DNA of 41,362 bases from Acidobacteriaceae bacterium. Lineage in GTDB: Bacteria; Acidobacteriota; Terriglobia; Terriglobales; Acidobacteriaceae. The notes beneath the pieces are model-generated. The model worked only from the letters and a program-made list of their open reading frames with translations, made no database searches and was not told the origin of the DNA. Made by a program: the position numbers and the translations under genes. The stretch lies in assembly GCA_030041515.1 (NCBI GenBank), contig JASHNS010000120.1:1-41362 (forward strand), written 5' to 3'. Shown here in pieces: positions 32,013 to 41,099 of the stretch (positions are counted from its first letter, which is position 1; every line of letters begins with the position of its first letter).

Positions 32013-33662
32013 ATGACGGAGCAGACCATCCGCGCACCGCGTGGGAACCAGCGGACGGCGAAGGGGTGGATCCAGGAAGCGGCGAAGCGGATGCTGATGA
32101 ACAATCTGGATCCGGAAGTGGCGGAGAAGCCGTCGGAACTGATTGTGTACGGCGGGCGCGGCAAGGCGGCACGCAACTGGGAATGCTTCCACAAGATTGT
32201 GGAGACGGTGGACCGGCTTGAAAACAATCAGACGCTGCTGATCCAGTCCGGCAAGCCGGTGGCGGTGCTGGAGACGCAGCCGCTGGCGCCACGGGTGCTG
32301 ATCGCGAACTCGAATCTGGTACCGCATTGGGCGACGTGGGAGGAATTCGACCGGCTGGACCGCGCGGGGCTGATGATGTATGGGCAGATGACGGCGGGCT
32401 CGTGGATTTATATCGGGACGCAGGGCATTTTGCAGGGAACGTACGAGACGTTCCGGAGCGCGGCGGAGCGGCACTTTGGCGGGACGCTGGCCGGGACGGT
32501 GACGGTGACCGCGGGGCTGGGCGGGATGGGCGGCGCGCAACCGCTGGCGGTGAAGCTGGCGGGCGGTGTTTCGCTTTGCGTCGAGGTCGATCCAAACCGC
32601 ATCGAGCGGCGGCTGGAGACGCGGTATCTGGATCGCGCGACTTCTTCTCTGGATGACGCGATGGCGATGGCCATGGAGGCGAAGGCGGCGAAGGAAGCTG
32701 TCTCGATCGGATTGCTGGGAAATGCGGCGGAAGTTCTGCCGAAGATGGTGGAGATGGGATTCACGCCCGAGCTGGTGACGGACCAGACGAGCGCGCACGA
32801 TCCGTTGTGGGGGTATTTGCCGGCAGCCCGCGCGGATGAGGACCTGAACACGCTGCGGGCGCGGAATCCGGAGGAGTACTTGCGGCGGGTGCGGGAGGCG
32901 ATGGCGCGGCACGTGGAGGCGATCCTGAAGATGCGGCAGCGGGGCGCGATTGCTTTTGATTACGGAAACAATTTGCGTGCGCAGGCCGAGAAAGCGGGCG
33001 TGAAAGATGCGTTTGCGTATCCGGGATTTGTGCCGGCATTTATCCGTGATGCGTTTTGCGAAGGGCGCGGGCCGTTCCGGTGGGCGGCGCTGTCAGGCGA
33101 TCCCGCGGATATTGCGGCGACGGATGCGGCGCTGCTAAAGCTGTTTCCGGAAGACCGGCGGCTGCACGACTGGCTGACGTATGCGGCCGATCAAATCGCA
33201 TTCCAGGGACTGCCGGCGCGCATTTGCTGGCTGGGCTATGGTCAGCGGGATCGCGCGGGGTTGCTGTTTAACGAGATGGTGCGCGATGGGAGACTGCAGG
33301 CGCCGGTGGTGATTGGGCGCGATCACCTGGACGCGGGATCGGTGGCGAGCCCATACCGCGAAACCGAGGCGATGAGGGATGGATCGGACGCGGTGTCGGA
33401 CTGGCCGCTGCTGAATTTTGCGACGGGGATTGCGAGCGGCGCGTCATGGATGAGCTTCCATCACGGCGGTGGCGTGGGCATGGGGTATAGCCAGCACGCG
33501 GGTCTGGTGGCGGTGGCAGACGGCAGCGAAGAAGCCGAGCAGCGGCTGCGGCTGTGCCTCCGGAACGATCCAGCGCTGGGCGTGGTGCGGCACGCGGATG
33601 CGGGATACGAGAAGGCGATCAACGTGGCGCGCGAGCGCGGATTGGATATGCCGAGCCTGTGA
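32013..33662 (+). CDS. hutU: Urocanate hydratase
   Basis: Hydrates urocanate to 4-imidazolone-5-propanoate, the second step of histidine degradation, using NAD+ as an electrophilic catalyst. The 549-residue length fits the family. Visible motifs are [20 protein letters not shown], then [22 protein letters not shown] in part, [20 protein letters not shown], and the NAD-binding [35 protein letters not shown] and [20 protein letters not shown] follow; the His/Gly-rich end [19 protein letters not shown] is diagnostic. GAGAGG is 8 bases before the ATG. It shares one base with hutI. Confidence 0.97.
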   Translation: MTEQTIRAPRGNQRTAKGWIQEAAKRMLMNNLDPEVAEKPSELIVYGGRGKAARNWECFHKIVETVDRLENNQTLLIQSGKPVAVLETQPLAPRVLIANSNLVPHWATWEEFDRLDRAGLMMYGQMTAGSWIYIGTQGILQGTYETFRSAAERHFGGTLAGTVTVTAGLGGMGGAQPLAVKLAGGVSLCVEVDPNRIERRLETRYLDRATSSLDDAMAMAMEAKAAKEAVSIGLLGNAAEVLPKMVEMGFTPELVTDQTSAHDPLWGYLPAARADEDLNTLRARNPEEYLRRVREAMARHVEAILKMRQRGAIAFDYGNNLRAQAEKAGVKDAFAYPGFVPAFIRDAFCEGRGPFRWAALSGDPADIAATDAALLKLFPEDRRLHDWLTYAADQIAFQGLPARICWLGYGQRDRAGLLFNEMVRDGRLQAPVVIGRDHLDAGSVASPYRETEAMRDGSDAVSDWPLLNFATGIASGASWMSFHHGGGVGMGYSQHAGLVAVADGSEEAEQRLRLCLRNDPALGVVRHADAGYEKAINVARERGLDMPSL

Positions 33663-34885
33663 TGCGAGCCGATGTGCTGGTGCGGGGGATCTCCCAGTTC
33701 GTGACTGCCGAGGGCGCGGAGCCGAAGCGCGGCGCGGCGATGCGCGAGCTGAAGGTGGTGCAACGGGCGGCGGTGGCGATTGCCGGTGGGCAATTTGCGT
33801 GGGTCGGGCCGGAGCGCGACTGGAACGGGGAAGCGGCGTCGATTGTGGACGCGGGCGGGTGTGCGATTGTGCCGGGGCTGGTGGATCCGCATACGCATGC
33901 GGTGTGGGCGGGGGATCGGCTGGCGGACTTTGAGGCGCGGCTGAGCGGCGTGACGTACGAGGAGATCCTCGCGGCGGGAGGCGGGATTCGGAGCACGATT
34001 CGCGCGACGGCGGCAGCGACGGAGGAACAGCTGGTGGCGCTGGCTCGGCCGCGGATTGCGGCGCTGGTGCGGTCGGGCGCGACGACGATTGAAGTGAAGT
34101 CGGGGTACGGCTACGCGGTGGAGGCGGAGCTGCGGATACTGCGAGCGATCCATGCACTGGCGGCGCAAGCTCCGGCGTGGATTGTGCCGACGCTACTGAT
34201 CCATATGCCGCCGGCGGAGGCGGCCGAACGCGAGGAGTATGTCGCCGCGGTCTGCGAGGAGATGATTCCGGCGGCGGCGCGGGAGAAGCTGGCACAGGCG
34301 GTGGATGTCTTTGTGGAGAAGGAAGCGTGGAGCGCGACAGAAGCCGAGCAGATGCTGAACGCAGCGCGTGCTCAGGGACTGAGAACGAAGCTGCACACGG
34401 AGCAGTTTCATCGCATGGGCGGGCTGGAGCTTGGCGCGCGGATGGGCGCGATGAGCGTGGATCATCTGGAAGCATGCGGCGCGGAGCAGGTTGCGATGCT
34501 GGCAGCGAGCGCGACGGTGGCAACGATTTTGCCGGGGGTTACGCTGCATCTGGGATTGCCGGCGGCGCCGGGACGGAAACTGATTGATGCGGGCGCGGCA
34601 GTTGCGGTGGGAACGGATTTGAATCCTGGGTCGAGCCCGTTGTTTTCAGCGCAGATGGCTCTGGCCCTGGCGGTGCGGCTGAATGGGCTGACGGCGCAGG
34701 AGGCGCTGGTGGCGGGAACCACGAACGCCGCAGCGGCGCTGGGGCTGCGGGATGCCGGGCGGATTGAGCCGGGATTGCCGGCGGATTTTGCGGTGCTGCA
34801 CGGAGCGGACTGGCGCGAACTGATCTATACGATGGGGGCCAATCCGGTGCGGGAGGTGTGGATTGGCGGGCAGAAGGCTGAGTAG
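33662..34885 (+). CDS. hutI: Imidazolonepropionase
   Basis: Opens the imidazolone ring to N-formimino-L-glutamate. A 407-residue amidohydrolase with the metal-site motif VDPHTHAVWAGDRLADFEAR, then GGGIRSTIRAT and GATTIEVKSGYGY. The second-shell histidines are in KLHTEQFHRMGG and MSVDHLEACG, and the catalytic Asp is in VAVGTDLNPGSSP. The start ATG overlaps the hutU stop (TGATG), so translation is coupled. It stops 4 bases before the stop of ftcD, which acts on its product from the other strand. Confidence 0.96.
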   Translation: MRADVLVRGISQFVTAEGAEPKRGAAMRELKVVQRAAVAIAGGQFAWVGPERDWNGEAASIVDAGGCAIVPGLVDPHTHAVWAGDRLADFEARLSGVTYEEILAAGGGIRSTIRATAAATEEQLVALARPRIAALVRSGATTIEVKSGYGYAVEAELRILRAIHALAAQAPAWIVPTLLIHMPPAEAAEREEYVAAVCEEMIPAAAREKLAQAVDVFVEKEAWSATEAEQMLNAARAQGLRTKLHTEQFHRMGGLELGARMGAMSVDHLEACGAEQVAMLAASATVATILPGVTLHLGLPAAPGRKLIDAGAAVAVGTDLNPGSSPLFSAQMALALAVRLNGLTAQEALVAGTTNAAAALGLRDAGRIEPGLPADFAVLHGADWRELIYTMGANPVREVWIGGQKAE

Positions 34886-34889
34886 TTAA

Positions 34890-36386
34890 TCAGGCTTTGG
34901 CGACCTCCAAATCGCGCAGCCGCTGCCGTGCCTGACCGATGAACGCGTCCTGAGGCGTGTCCTGTTGCATCGATTCGAGATTGATGGCGACATTCGCGCG
35001 CGCGCCCTCCATCGCCGCGCGCGCCAGCGCAATCGCCGTCGTCAGGTCGGAACTCATTCTGGGATTGGTGATCGCCCTGAGCCGCTCCGCGATTTGCGCC
35101 ACTTCAGCGGCGCCCTCCGCTACTTGCAAGGGCACAGTTGCCGCCTGGCGCAGCGCGGCTGCAACGTCGACGCCGCCATCCTCGGATTGTTTTGTCTTCT
35201 TGTACGCCTGCATCAGCAGGTTGAAGGCCTCCGCGTCGGCATCGATCGCGGCCTTCAACTTCTCACGCAGCGTGGCGAGGCGCGCAATTGCCTCGCCGAG
35301 TTGTGTTTCGTACTGCAGGTAAGCCTTCTTGCCGCGCGACATGGAAGCGACCATGAACGCCAGACCCGCAGCCATGGCGCCGCTCGCCGCCGCCGCACTG
35401 CCTCCGCCGGGAGTTGCGGTGGGAGCGGCCAGTTGCTCAATAAAGGGCTCAACGCCGGCGCGCAATCCACCAACCGCCATTTTGCCGCCAGTCACCGCGG
35501 CCAGGCGGTTCTCGAGAATCAGCGACGAATCGAAGTTCTCCACCTGCAAATACCATTCCGCAGCTTGTTCCAGCGCGGCTTTCGGGATGAGACCGACAAT
35601 TTCGCTGGATACGGGGAGGACTCCGTAGCGAGCCGCCTCGCGCTTGACATACTCGAAGACGCGATGAATGGGAGTTTGTTCAAAATCGGTGAGGTTCATG
35701 GAAACCTGGGCGAGTCCCCGCACCAGGAACCCGGCGGCCTTGACGAAGCGCAATCCGCCTGAGGAGTAACGCACTGCTTTCGCGATTCGCTTCGCCACGT
35801 CGACATCGGGCGTGTTGAGAAAGACGTTATAGGCGATGAGGAATTTGCGCGCACCCACCACGGTGGCTCCGGCGGTGGGGTGGACGCGGGGCTCGCCGAA
35901 ATCGGGTTTGCGCGCGGCCACGGTGGCAATCTCATCGCGAATGCCCTCAAATTGCCCGCGGCGAATGTTTTCGAGATTCTGGCGCTCCGGCGTCGTGGCT
36001 GCGGCTTCGTAGAGATACACCGGAACCTGGTAGCGCTTCCAGATTTCCGCACCCACGTGACGCGCCATCACAATGCAATCTTCCAGCGTGATGCCTTCAA
36101 TGGGGATGAACGGCACGACGTCCGCCGCGCCCATGCGTGGATGGGCGCCCTGATGCACCGTGAGGTCAATCAGTTCCGCGGCTTTGCCCACGCCGCGAAT
36201 GGCCGCTTCCTGGATCGCCTCGCGTTCACCAACGAGTGTGATCACCGAGCGATTGTGGTCGGCATCCATCTCACGATCGAGCAGATGGACGCCGGGAATC
36301 TTCATGGCCTCAACGATGGCATCGACTTTGACCGCATCGCGGCCTTCGGAGAAATTGGGAACACATTCAACGAGGGTGACGGACAC
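34890..36386 (-). CDS. ftcD: Formimidoyltransferase-cyclodeaminase (fused)
   Basis: Transfers the formimino group from formimino-glutamate to tetrahydrofolate and cyclises it, completing histidine degradation. The chain is 498 residues from the GTG. The N-terminal transferase (about 1-305) reads LVECVPNFSEGRDAVKVDAI, ADHNRSVITLVGE, LTVHQGAHPRMGAADVVPFI and FLVRGLAQVSMNLTDFEQTP. The C-terminal cyclodeaminase (about 310-498) has LAAPTATPGGGSAAAASGAM and a helical bundle with KAAIDADAEAFNLLM. No ATG fits the family start; GTG 36386 does, but it lacks a ribosome binding site, so the start is uncertain. Base composition is opposite to the neighbouring genes. Confidence 0.92.
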   Translation of the reverse strand: MSVTLVECVPNFSEGRDAVKVDAIVEAMKIPGVHLLDREMDADHNRSVITLVGEREAIQEAAIRGVGKAAELIDLTVHQGAHPRMGAADVVPFIPIEGITLEDCIVMARHVGAEIWKRYQVPVYLYEAAATTPERQNLENIRRGQFEGIRDEIATVAARKPDFGEPRVHPTAGATVVGARKFLIAYNVFLNTPDVDVAKRIAKAVRYSSGGLRFVKAAGFLVRGLAQVSMNLTDFEQTPIHRVFEYVKREAARYGVLPVSSEIVGLIPKAALEQAAEWYLQVENFDSSLILENRLAAVTGGKMAVGGLRAGVEPFIEQLAAPTATPGGGSAAAASGAMAAGLAFMVASMSRGKKAYLQYETQLGEAIARLATLREKLKAAIDADAEAFNLLMQAYKKTKQSEDGGVDVAAALRQAATVPLQVAEGAAEVAQIAERLRAITNPRMSSDLTTAIALARAAMEGARANVAINLESMQQDTPQDAFIGQARQRLRDLEVAKA

Positions 36387-36454
36387 GCCAAAAGCATACG
36401 AGTCGTGACTGGAACTCGCAACCGGCTGGTGCTCGGATTCGGATCCAGGAAATC

Positions 36455-36676
36455 TTACACCTCCGGCTCCCTGTAGCATCGGCGACCGGGAACGCAATTC
36501 GACAAGTGAACGAAGTGATCGTCGGGACCGGCGGGGCCCATGGTGCGCAGGCACCAGTAGCTGGAAGCGGCGGCGATGCCGGGCACCCAGGATTCAGGAT
36601 TGCGCGGCGTGGTGCCGTAGGGGTTTTTCGTCCGGAGGCACTGGCAAGGCTGCGTGGATTGAGTCGTGGCGCTCAT
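36455..36676 (-). CDS. Small Cys-containing protein next to the molybdenum hydroxylase
   Basis: A 73-residue protein I do not recognise. Cysteines stand at 11, 13, 42, 61 and 67 (QPCQCLRT, SSYWCLRT, LSNCVPGRRCY). The middle reads NPYGTTPRNPESWVPGIAAA, followed later by GPAGPDDHFVHL. A strong AGGAGG site lies about 7 bases before the ATG at 36676, and the gene starts 16 bases after the FAD subunit stops, so it is the fourth gene of that operon. A metal- or cofactor-related role is possible but inferred only from Cys content and context. There is no signal peptide. Confidence 0.7.
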   Translation of the reverse strand: MSATTQSTQPCQCLRTKNPYGTTPRNPESWVPGIAAASSYWCLRTMGPAGPDDHFVHLSNCVPGRRCYREPEV

Positions 36677-36692
36677 GGCGAACCTCCTGAGA

Positions 36693-37694
36693 CTAACCGG
36701 CGGCGCTGGGGTCGCGACCGCGCAAACCCGCAGCGAGCAGAACAGTGCGGTAGACCGCAACCGGGAAGAGATCGAGTTTATAGGCATTCATCGAGAGCGG
36801 TTGCGCGCCCTCGACGGAAACGCGACCGGCGGCGCGCGCGGTTTCTTCGGTGACAGGCTTGCCGGCCAGGGCGGCTTCCGCCTGCGGCGAGCGGCGCACC
36901 ACCGGCGAAGCTGCGCCCATCGTGATGACAGCGCGGCGGCAGATGGGGCCATCCATTTCGAGGACGACGCCCGCGTCGGCGATGGCCCAGTCGAAGCTCT
37001 CCTTTTCGCCGTACTTCTGGTAAGCGGAGCGGGTCCCGGGCGCGGGGCGGGGAATGACGATCGCCGTCAGCAGCTCATCCGGCTCAATCACGGTGAATTT
37101 CGTCGGATTCGCGTCGGGGACGACGTAAAGCTCGCGGATGCCGACAGTGCGCTTGCCACGTTTTGCTGAGGTCAGCTCCACGCTGGCTCCGAGACCGAGG
37201 AGCGCGACGGCTGCGGACGACGGCGCGACGGAGGGACAGCCGGTGTACTCCATGATGGCGTGGTACTGATTGAGCCCTTCGAAAGCGAAGCAGAAATCCT
37301 TGCCTTTGCGGAGGCACTGGAAGTTGGCAGAGCGGTAATACCAGCATTGGACGCGCTGCAGCAGATTGCCGCCGACGGTTGCCATGTTGCGGATGTGTGG
37401 AGTGGCGGCGTGCCCGCAGGCGTCGGACAGAATCTGGTAATGGGCGCGGATGCCTGGGTGCTCGCTGATTTCGGCGAGGGTTGTGAGAGGGCCGACGGTG
37501 AGGCCCTGCAGCGTCTCGCGTATGCCGCGCAGCTCAGCAACGTTGCGGATGTTGACCAGTCGCTGGGGCTCCTCAATGCCATCTTTCATTCGATCGAGAA
37601 GGTCGACGCCGCCAGCTTTGACCACGGCGCCGTCTTTGAGTTGCGAAAGTGCCGCGTCGATGGTGGTGCAATCTGCGAGGGCAAAGCGGTTCAT
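36693..37694 (-). CDS. Molybdenum hydroxylase FAD-binding subunit with predicted [4Fe-4S] site (PaoB/YagS-like)
   Basis: The medium subunit of a xanthine dehydrogenase-family enzyme, 333 residues; it passes electrons to FAD. FAD-binding motifs are VVKAGGVDLLDRM (in place of the usual AGGTDL) and PHIRNMATVGGNLLQ. Directly after comes RVQCWYYRSANFQCLRKGKD with Cys at 117 and 127, then Cys 135 and 153. This spacing resembles the extra cluster-binding loop of PaoB/YagS and 4-hydroxybenzoyl-CoA reductase beta. ASPVVRRSPQAEAALAGKPV is the usual C-terminal domain. The start overlaps the end of the molybdopterin subunit by 4 bases. Confidence 0.92.
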   Translation of the reverse strand: MNRFALADCTTIDAALSQLKDGAVVKAGGVDLLDRMKDGIEEPQRLVNIRNVAELRGIRETLQGLTVGPLTTLAEISEHPGIRAHYQILSDACGHAATPHIRNMATVGGNLLQRVQCWYYRSANFQCLRKGKDFCFAFEGLNQYHAIMEYTGCPSVAPSSAAVALLGLGASVELTSAKRGKRTVGIRELYVVPDANPTKFTVIEPDELLTAIVIPRPAPGTRSAYQKYGEKESFDWAIADAGVVLEMDGPICRRAVITMGAASPVVRRSPQAEAALAGKPVTEETARAAGRVSVEGAQPLSMNAYKLDLFPVAVYRTVLLAAGLRGRDPSAAG

Positions 37695-40075
37695 GCCTGT
37701 GTTCCTCCCTGGCGCAGGGCTGCGAGAACGACAGCGGGTGTCATGGGTGTTCTGCGGACACGCACGCCGGTGGCGTTGTAGACCGCGTTGCCGATGGCTG
37801 CGCCGATGGAGACGACGCCAGCGGCTTCGCCAATGCCGGAGGCATCGGTGGAGCTTTGGCCGATGTACGCTTCGACGAGGCGGACATCGATCTGCGGGAT
37901 TTCGCGGGCGCCTGCGATTTTGTACAGATCGAGATCGGGGTTCACCATCAGGCCATATTTGGGATCCAGAAGGCGATCTTCGAAGAGCGTAAAGGAGATG
38001 CCCTGAATAATGCCGCCGTTGATCTGACTGATGGTCTGTTCGGGATTCATGGGACGGCCGCAGTCGTGAACGGAAAGCACGCGGCGGACGTGAACGCGTC
38101 CTAATTCTGTGTCGACCTCGACCTCTGCGACATCGACGCCGCCATAGGTGAGATACTTGCTCGGATCGTAGTCCGGGACGCGCCGCGCCTGCGCGGTGAT
38201 CTGCGAGGCGGTCATCTTCGCGGCAGCGCGGCGGAAGCTGATCGGCTGGAATTTGCCGGAGCCGCTGCGGACTTCGCCATCGACAAGGACCAGATCGCTC
38301 GGCGAAACGCCGAGCGCGGGGGCAATGTCGGCGAGGAACTTCTGCGCGGCCTGCCAGGCGGCGTCGCGCACGGCGGGCGTGAGCGAGAGGGTGGTGACGC
38401 TGCCACCAGAGTCGGGGCCGACCGGATAATTCGTGTCGCCGACCTTGACAGCGATTTGGGAGGGCGGCACGCCGAACTGCTCAGCGAGGATCTGCGCCAG
38501 CACGGTCTTGATGCCGGATCCGATGTCCTGCACGGCGGAGAGAACTTCAAGCGAGCCGTCGCGGTGAACGCGAACTTCCGCTGCGCAATTGGTGCGCACG
38601 AAGCGGTACCAGACGGATTGCGCGAGGCCGACGCCGCGCTTGACAGGGCCCTGGTCCGCGCCGGGGACTGGACTGCGCGATTTCCAGAGTGCGCTTTCAC
38701 GGACGATCTGGCGCTCGACGCGACGGACAGGGTGGTTGTCGATCTTGTCGCGAAGATCGATCGGCTCCACGTTCAGCTTGACGGCCAGATCGTCGATGGT
38801 CTGCTCCAGTGCGAAGGCGCCCTGCGGATGGCCAGGCGCGCGCATGGCCGACGCGGGGCCGGCGTTGATGAAGACGTCGTTCTCTTCGGTATGCAGCGAT
38901 GCATACTGGTAGAGGTTTGTAGCGGGGCCAGCACAGCCGGCTCCTGTGCCGCAACCGGCTGTGCCATAGCTGACGAGATGGATCGCGGTGAGCGTGCCGT
39001 CTTTTTTCGCGCCGATGCGGAGGGTCTGATCAGAGCTGGGCCGGTTGCCGACGGAGAGATGCTCTTCCTGGCGGTCGAGCATCAGTCGAACCGGCGCGCC
39101 GGTTTTCTTCGAGAGCGCCGCGGCGACGACACCGGGATTGCCGGCGCCGAACTTGGCGCCGAAGCCGCCGCCCATGAATTCCGTGATGACGCGTACCTGC
39201 GACATGGGGAGATCGAAATATCCAGCGAGTTCCTCACGCACGCTGGCGGTGCCCTGCGTGGAGGCCCAGACGGTGAGCATGCCGGGCTTCCAGTCGGCGA
39301 CCACGCCGTGTGTTTCCAGCGCGGAGTGCGTCTGCACCTGAGTGATGTAATGCCCTTCCACGATGACGTCCGCTTCTTTAAAGCCCTGCTCCGTGTCGCG
39401 GACGCGATGGACGGACGGGCCATGGACGTTGCCCGTCTGGTGCACATCACTGGGACCCCCTCCGCCACCGGCGCTGCCTTCTTCATCCGCAGGGCCGGGA
39501 AAGACGGGCGGGGCGTTGGACTCGCGCGCCTTGTCGAGGTCGACCACGAACGGCAGCTTTTCGTACTGGATCCTGACGAGAGTTGCGGCCTCCTGCGCAG
39601 CGGCCGGGGTTGTGGCGGCGATGGCGGCAATCGGCTGGCCAGCGAAGCGGACGACGGGGTATCTGCCCCGATCGAGGGCGGGATTGCGCAGTTCCGCCGG
39701 CCCCAGCACGTGCTCGACGACATACACGCCGCGAACGCCGGGGTATTTTTCCGCAGCGGAGGTGTCGACGGAAATCACTTTCGCGTGGGGGAGTGCGGCG
39801 TTGACGAATTTCGCGTACAACATGCCCGGCAATTGCACGTCGGAGGTATAGCGGGCGCGACCGGATGCTTTATCGGGACCATCGTAGCGATGCGCGGAGT
39901 GGCCGACGTACTGCAGGTCCTTGTTAATCGGCCAGACGGGCGGTTCGGAGGCGGGAGCCTGGCGTGTTTCCTCATGGAGGGTGTAGCCGGGCACGCCGAC
40001 GGGCATCTTCACCGTGCTATTCGCGGGCATGGCAGCTTGAGGGAGAAGCGCGTCTTCGGTCGGTCGATTCGACAT
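37691..40075 (-). CDS. Molybdenum hydroxylase molybdopterin-binding subunit (PaoC/YagR-like)
   Basis: The catalytic large subunit, 794 residues, probably oxidising an aldehyde or N-heterocycle at a molybdenum cofactor. The N-terminal domain has YVGHSAHRYDGPDKASGRAR and PGMLYAKFVNAALPHAKV. The cofactor domain has TEFMGGGFGAKFGAGNPGVV, then SAMRAPGHPQGAFALEQTID and AVQDIGSGIKTVLAQIL. The catalytic glutamate is in ASGIGEAAGVVSIGAAIGNA near the C-terminus, and GGSVTTLSL is also present. It has no signal peptide of its own; it would be exported folded with the Tat-tagged small subunit. Gap to that gene is 12 bases. Confidence 0.94.
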   Translation of the reverse strand: MSNRPTEDALLPQAAMPANSTVKMPVGVPGYTLHEETRQAPASEPPVWPINKDLQYVGHSAHRYDGPDKASGRARYTSDVQLPGMLYAKFVNAALPHAKVISVDTSAAEKYPGVRGVYVVEHVLGPAELRNPALDRGRYPVVRFAGQPIAAIAATTPAAAQEAATLVRIQYEKLPFVVDLDKARESNAPPVFPGPADEEGSAGGGGGPSDVHQTGNVHGPSVHRVRDTEQGFKEADVIVEGHYITQVQTHSALETHGVVADWKPGMLTVWASTQGTASVREELAGYFDLPMSQVRVITEFMGGGFGAKFGAGNPGVVAAALSKKTGAPVRLMLDRQEEHLSVGNRPSSDQTLRIGAKKDGTLTAIHLVSYGTAGCGTGAGCAGPATNLYQYASLHTEENDVFINAGPASAMRAPGHPQGAFALEQTIDDLAVKLNVEPIDLRDKIDNHPVRRVERQIVRESALWKSRSPVPGADQGPVKRGVGLAQSVWYRFVRTNCAAEVRVHRDGSLEVLSAVQDIGSGIKTVLAQILAEQFGVPPSQIAVKVGDTNYPVGPDSGGSVTTLSLTPAVRDAAWQAAQKFLADIAPALGVSPSDLVLVDGEVRSGSGKFQPISFRRAAAKMTASQITAQARRVPDYDPSKYLTYGGVDVAEVEVDTELGRVHVRRVLSVHDCGRPMNPEQTISQINGGIIQGISFTLFEDRLLDPKYGLMVNPDLDLYKIAGAREIPQIDVRLVEAYIGQSSTDASGIGEAAGVVSIGAAIGNAVYNATGVRVRRTPMTPAVVLAALRQGGTQA

Positions 40076-40087
40076 GGTGCTCCTTCT

Positions 40088-40750
40088 CTACGCGCGGCGA
40101 GAGCCGGCGGCATCCAGCGTGGCGGCGAACACTTTGGGATAGGTGCCGCAGCGGCAGAGATTGCCGGAGACGGCATGGCGGATGTCGTGCTCGGTGGGAT
40201 GGGGATTGCGTTCCAGCAGGGCGGCGCAGCTCATCACCATGCCAGGCGTGCAGTAGCCGCACTGCATGGCGTCGTGGCGAACGAAAGCGGCCTGGACTGG
40301 ATGCGGCTCGCTTTCGGAGCTGAGTCCCTCAATAGTGGTGATGTGATGGCCGATGGCATCGATGGCGAGTGTCATGCAGCTATTGACCGGTATTTTGTCG
40401 AGCCACACCGTGCAGCCGGAGCAGACGCCACGATCGCAGACGATTTTGGAGCCGGTGAGGCCGAGATGCAGACGCAGAGCGTCGGCGAGCGTTGTGCGGG
40501 GCTCGATGTCGAGGACGTGCTCGGCGCCATTGACGTGCAGGCGAACTGAGTCCGCTCCCGGCCCGAACTCAGTGACGCCTGGGGTGGCCTCACTCTCAGC
40601 ATCCGCGCGGAGGGTCTGCACGCCTTCGAGCAGAGCGGTGCTCGCCGCGGTAATGCCAGCGCCTTTGAGAAATCCGCGGCGGGTGATGCCGCTGCGCGGG
40701 GTCTCGGGAGGTGAATCCGGCGAGGGGGGCGGAAAAGCGGAGCCAGGCAT
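40088..40750 (-). CDS. Molybdenum hydroxylase [2Fe-2S] subunit with Tat signal (PaoA/YagT-like)
   Basis: The small electron-transfer subunit, 220 residues. A twin-arginine signal, SGITRRGFLKGAGITAAS (Arg 24 and 25), marks the complex for Tat export to the periplasm, as in E. coli PaoABC. The plant-type cluster uses Cys 105, 110, 113 and 125 (VCDRGVCSGCTVWLDK, PVNSC). The second cluster uses Cys 164, 167, 199 and 201 (QCGYCTPGMV, NLCRCGTY). ATG 40750 is chosen because AGGAG lies 6 bases upstream; a start 48 bases earlier is also open. It is the first gene of the four-gene operon; the accessory protein XdhC/PaoD is not present. Confidence 0.94.
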   Translation of the reverse strand: MPGSAFPPPSPDSPPETPRSGITRRGFLKGAGITAASTALLEGVQTLRADAESEATPGVTEFGPGADSVRLHVNGAEHVLDIEPRTTLADALRLHLGLTGSKIVCDRGVCSGCTVWLDKIPVNSCMTLAIDAIGHHITTIEGLSSESEPHPVQAAFVRHDAMQCGYCTPGMVMSCAALLERNPHPTEHDIRHAVSGNLCRCGTYPKVFAATLDAAGSRRA

Positions 40751-40937
40751 AGTGCACTCCTGCGCGGCAGGGCTTGGGAGAACGAATGTTGAGCCCAAAA
40801 CGCTATGCGCAAACTATAGCTCCGCCTAGTGGGAGGAGCAAATGTCTCTGCCGGCAAATGTGGGCAGCCGCACTCAAAGTACGCGGCCGCATCCATCGCC
40901 CGGCAGCTAACGGCGATGGAAGGAGAGCGAAGCAGCA

Positions 40938-40955
40938 ATTCACAATAAAGTGAAT
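40938..40955. repeat. Inverted repeat, possible operator
   Basis: ATTCAC (40938-40943) and GTGAAT (40950-40955) are reverse complements around AATAAA. It lies 17 bases upstream of the candidate promoter of the TonB receptor, a position suited to a dimeric regulator. Confidence 0.4.
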
Positions 40956-40972
40956 CAGCGGGTGGTTCCCCC

Positions 40973-41001
40973 TTGAACTTGTTGGCGAATTGATCGACAA
41001 T
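40973..41001 (+). promoter_or_regulatory. Candidate promoter of the TonB-dependent receptor gene
   Basis: TTGAAC (40973-40978), a 17-base spacer and GACAAT (40996-41001). Transcription would start near 41008, giving a leader of about 90 bases that includes the 41055-41076 hairpin. Confidence 0.35.
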
Positions 41002-41054
41002 GGGTGACTCATCCGGACAAAACGGTCCGCCACGTAGCGGATCGAAATTGAAAT

Positions 41055-41076
41055 CGTCCGGGCCCCAGCCCGGACG
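41055..41076 (+). promoter_or_regulatory. Leader hairpin before the TonB receptor
   Basis: CGTCCGGGC (41055-41063), loop CCCA, GCCCGGACG (41068-41076) form a 9-bp perfect stem that ends about 13 bases before the GGAGG ribosome binding site. There is no T-run, so it looks like a stabiliser or translation-control element rather than a terminator. Confidence 0.4.
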
Positions 41077-41099
41077 GAAGTTGTTATTTGGAGGAAAAG

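Larger units (their letters stand above)
40751..41099. other. Divergent intergenic region between the molybdenum hydroxylase operon and the TonB receptor gene
   Basis: No gene is supported. It holds an inverted repeat (40938-40955), a candidate plus-strand promoter (40973-41001), a leader hairpin (41055-41076), and a smaller CCGC/GCGG stem around 41029-41042. From about 40.85 kb the plus strand turns C-rich. Confidence 0.55.

Noticed and set aside
33554-33661. Upstream extension of hutI
   Set aside because: The frame is open into hutU, but the overlapping part lacks similarity; the ATG at 33662 coupled to the hutU stop gives the normal family length.
38456-40549. Plus-strand open frame of 697 codons
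   Set aside because: Antisense to the molybdopterin subunit and its small subunit; no motifs, and the minus strand carries the complete enzyme.
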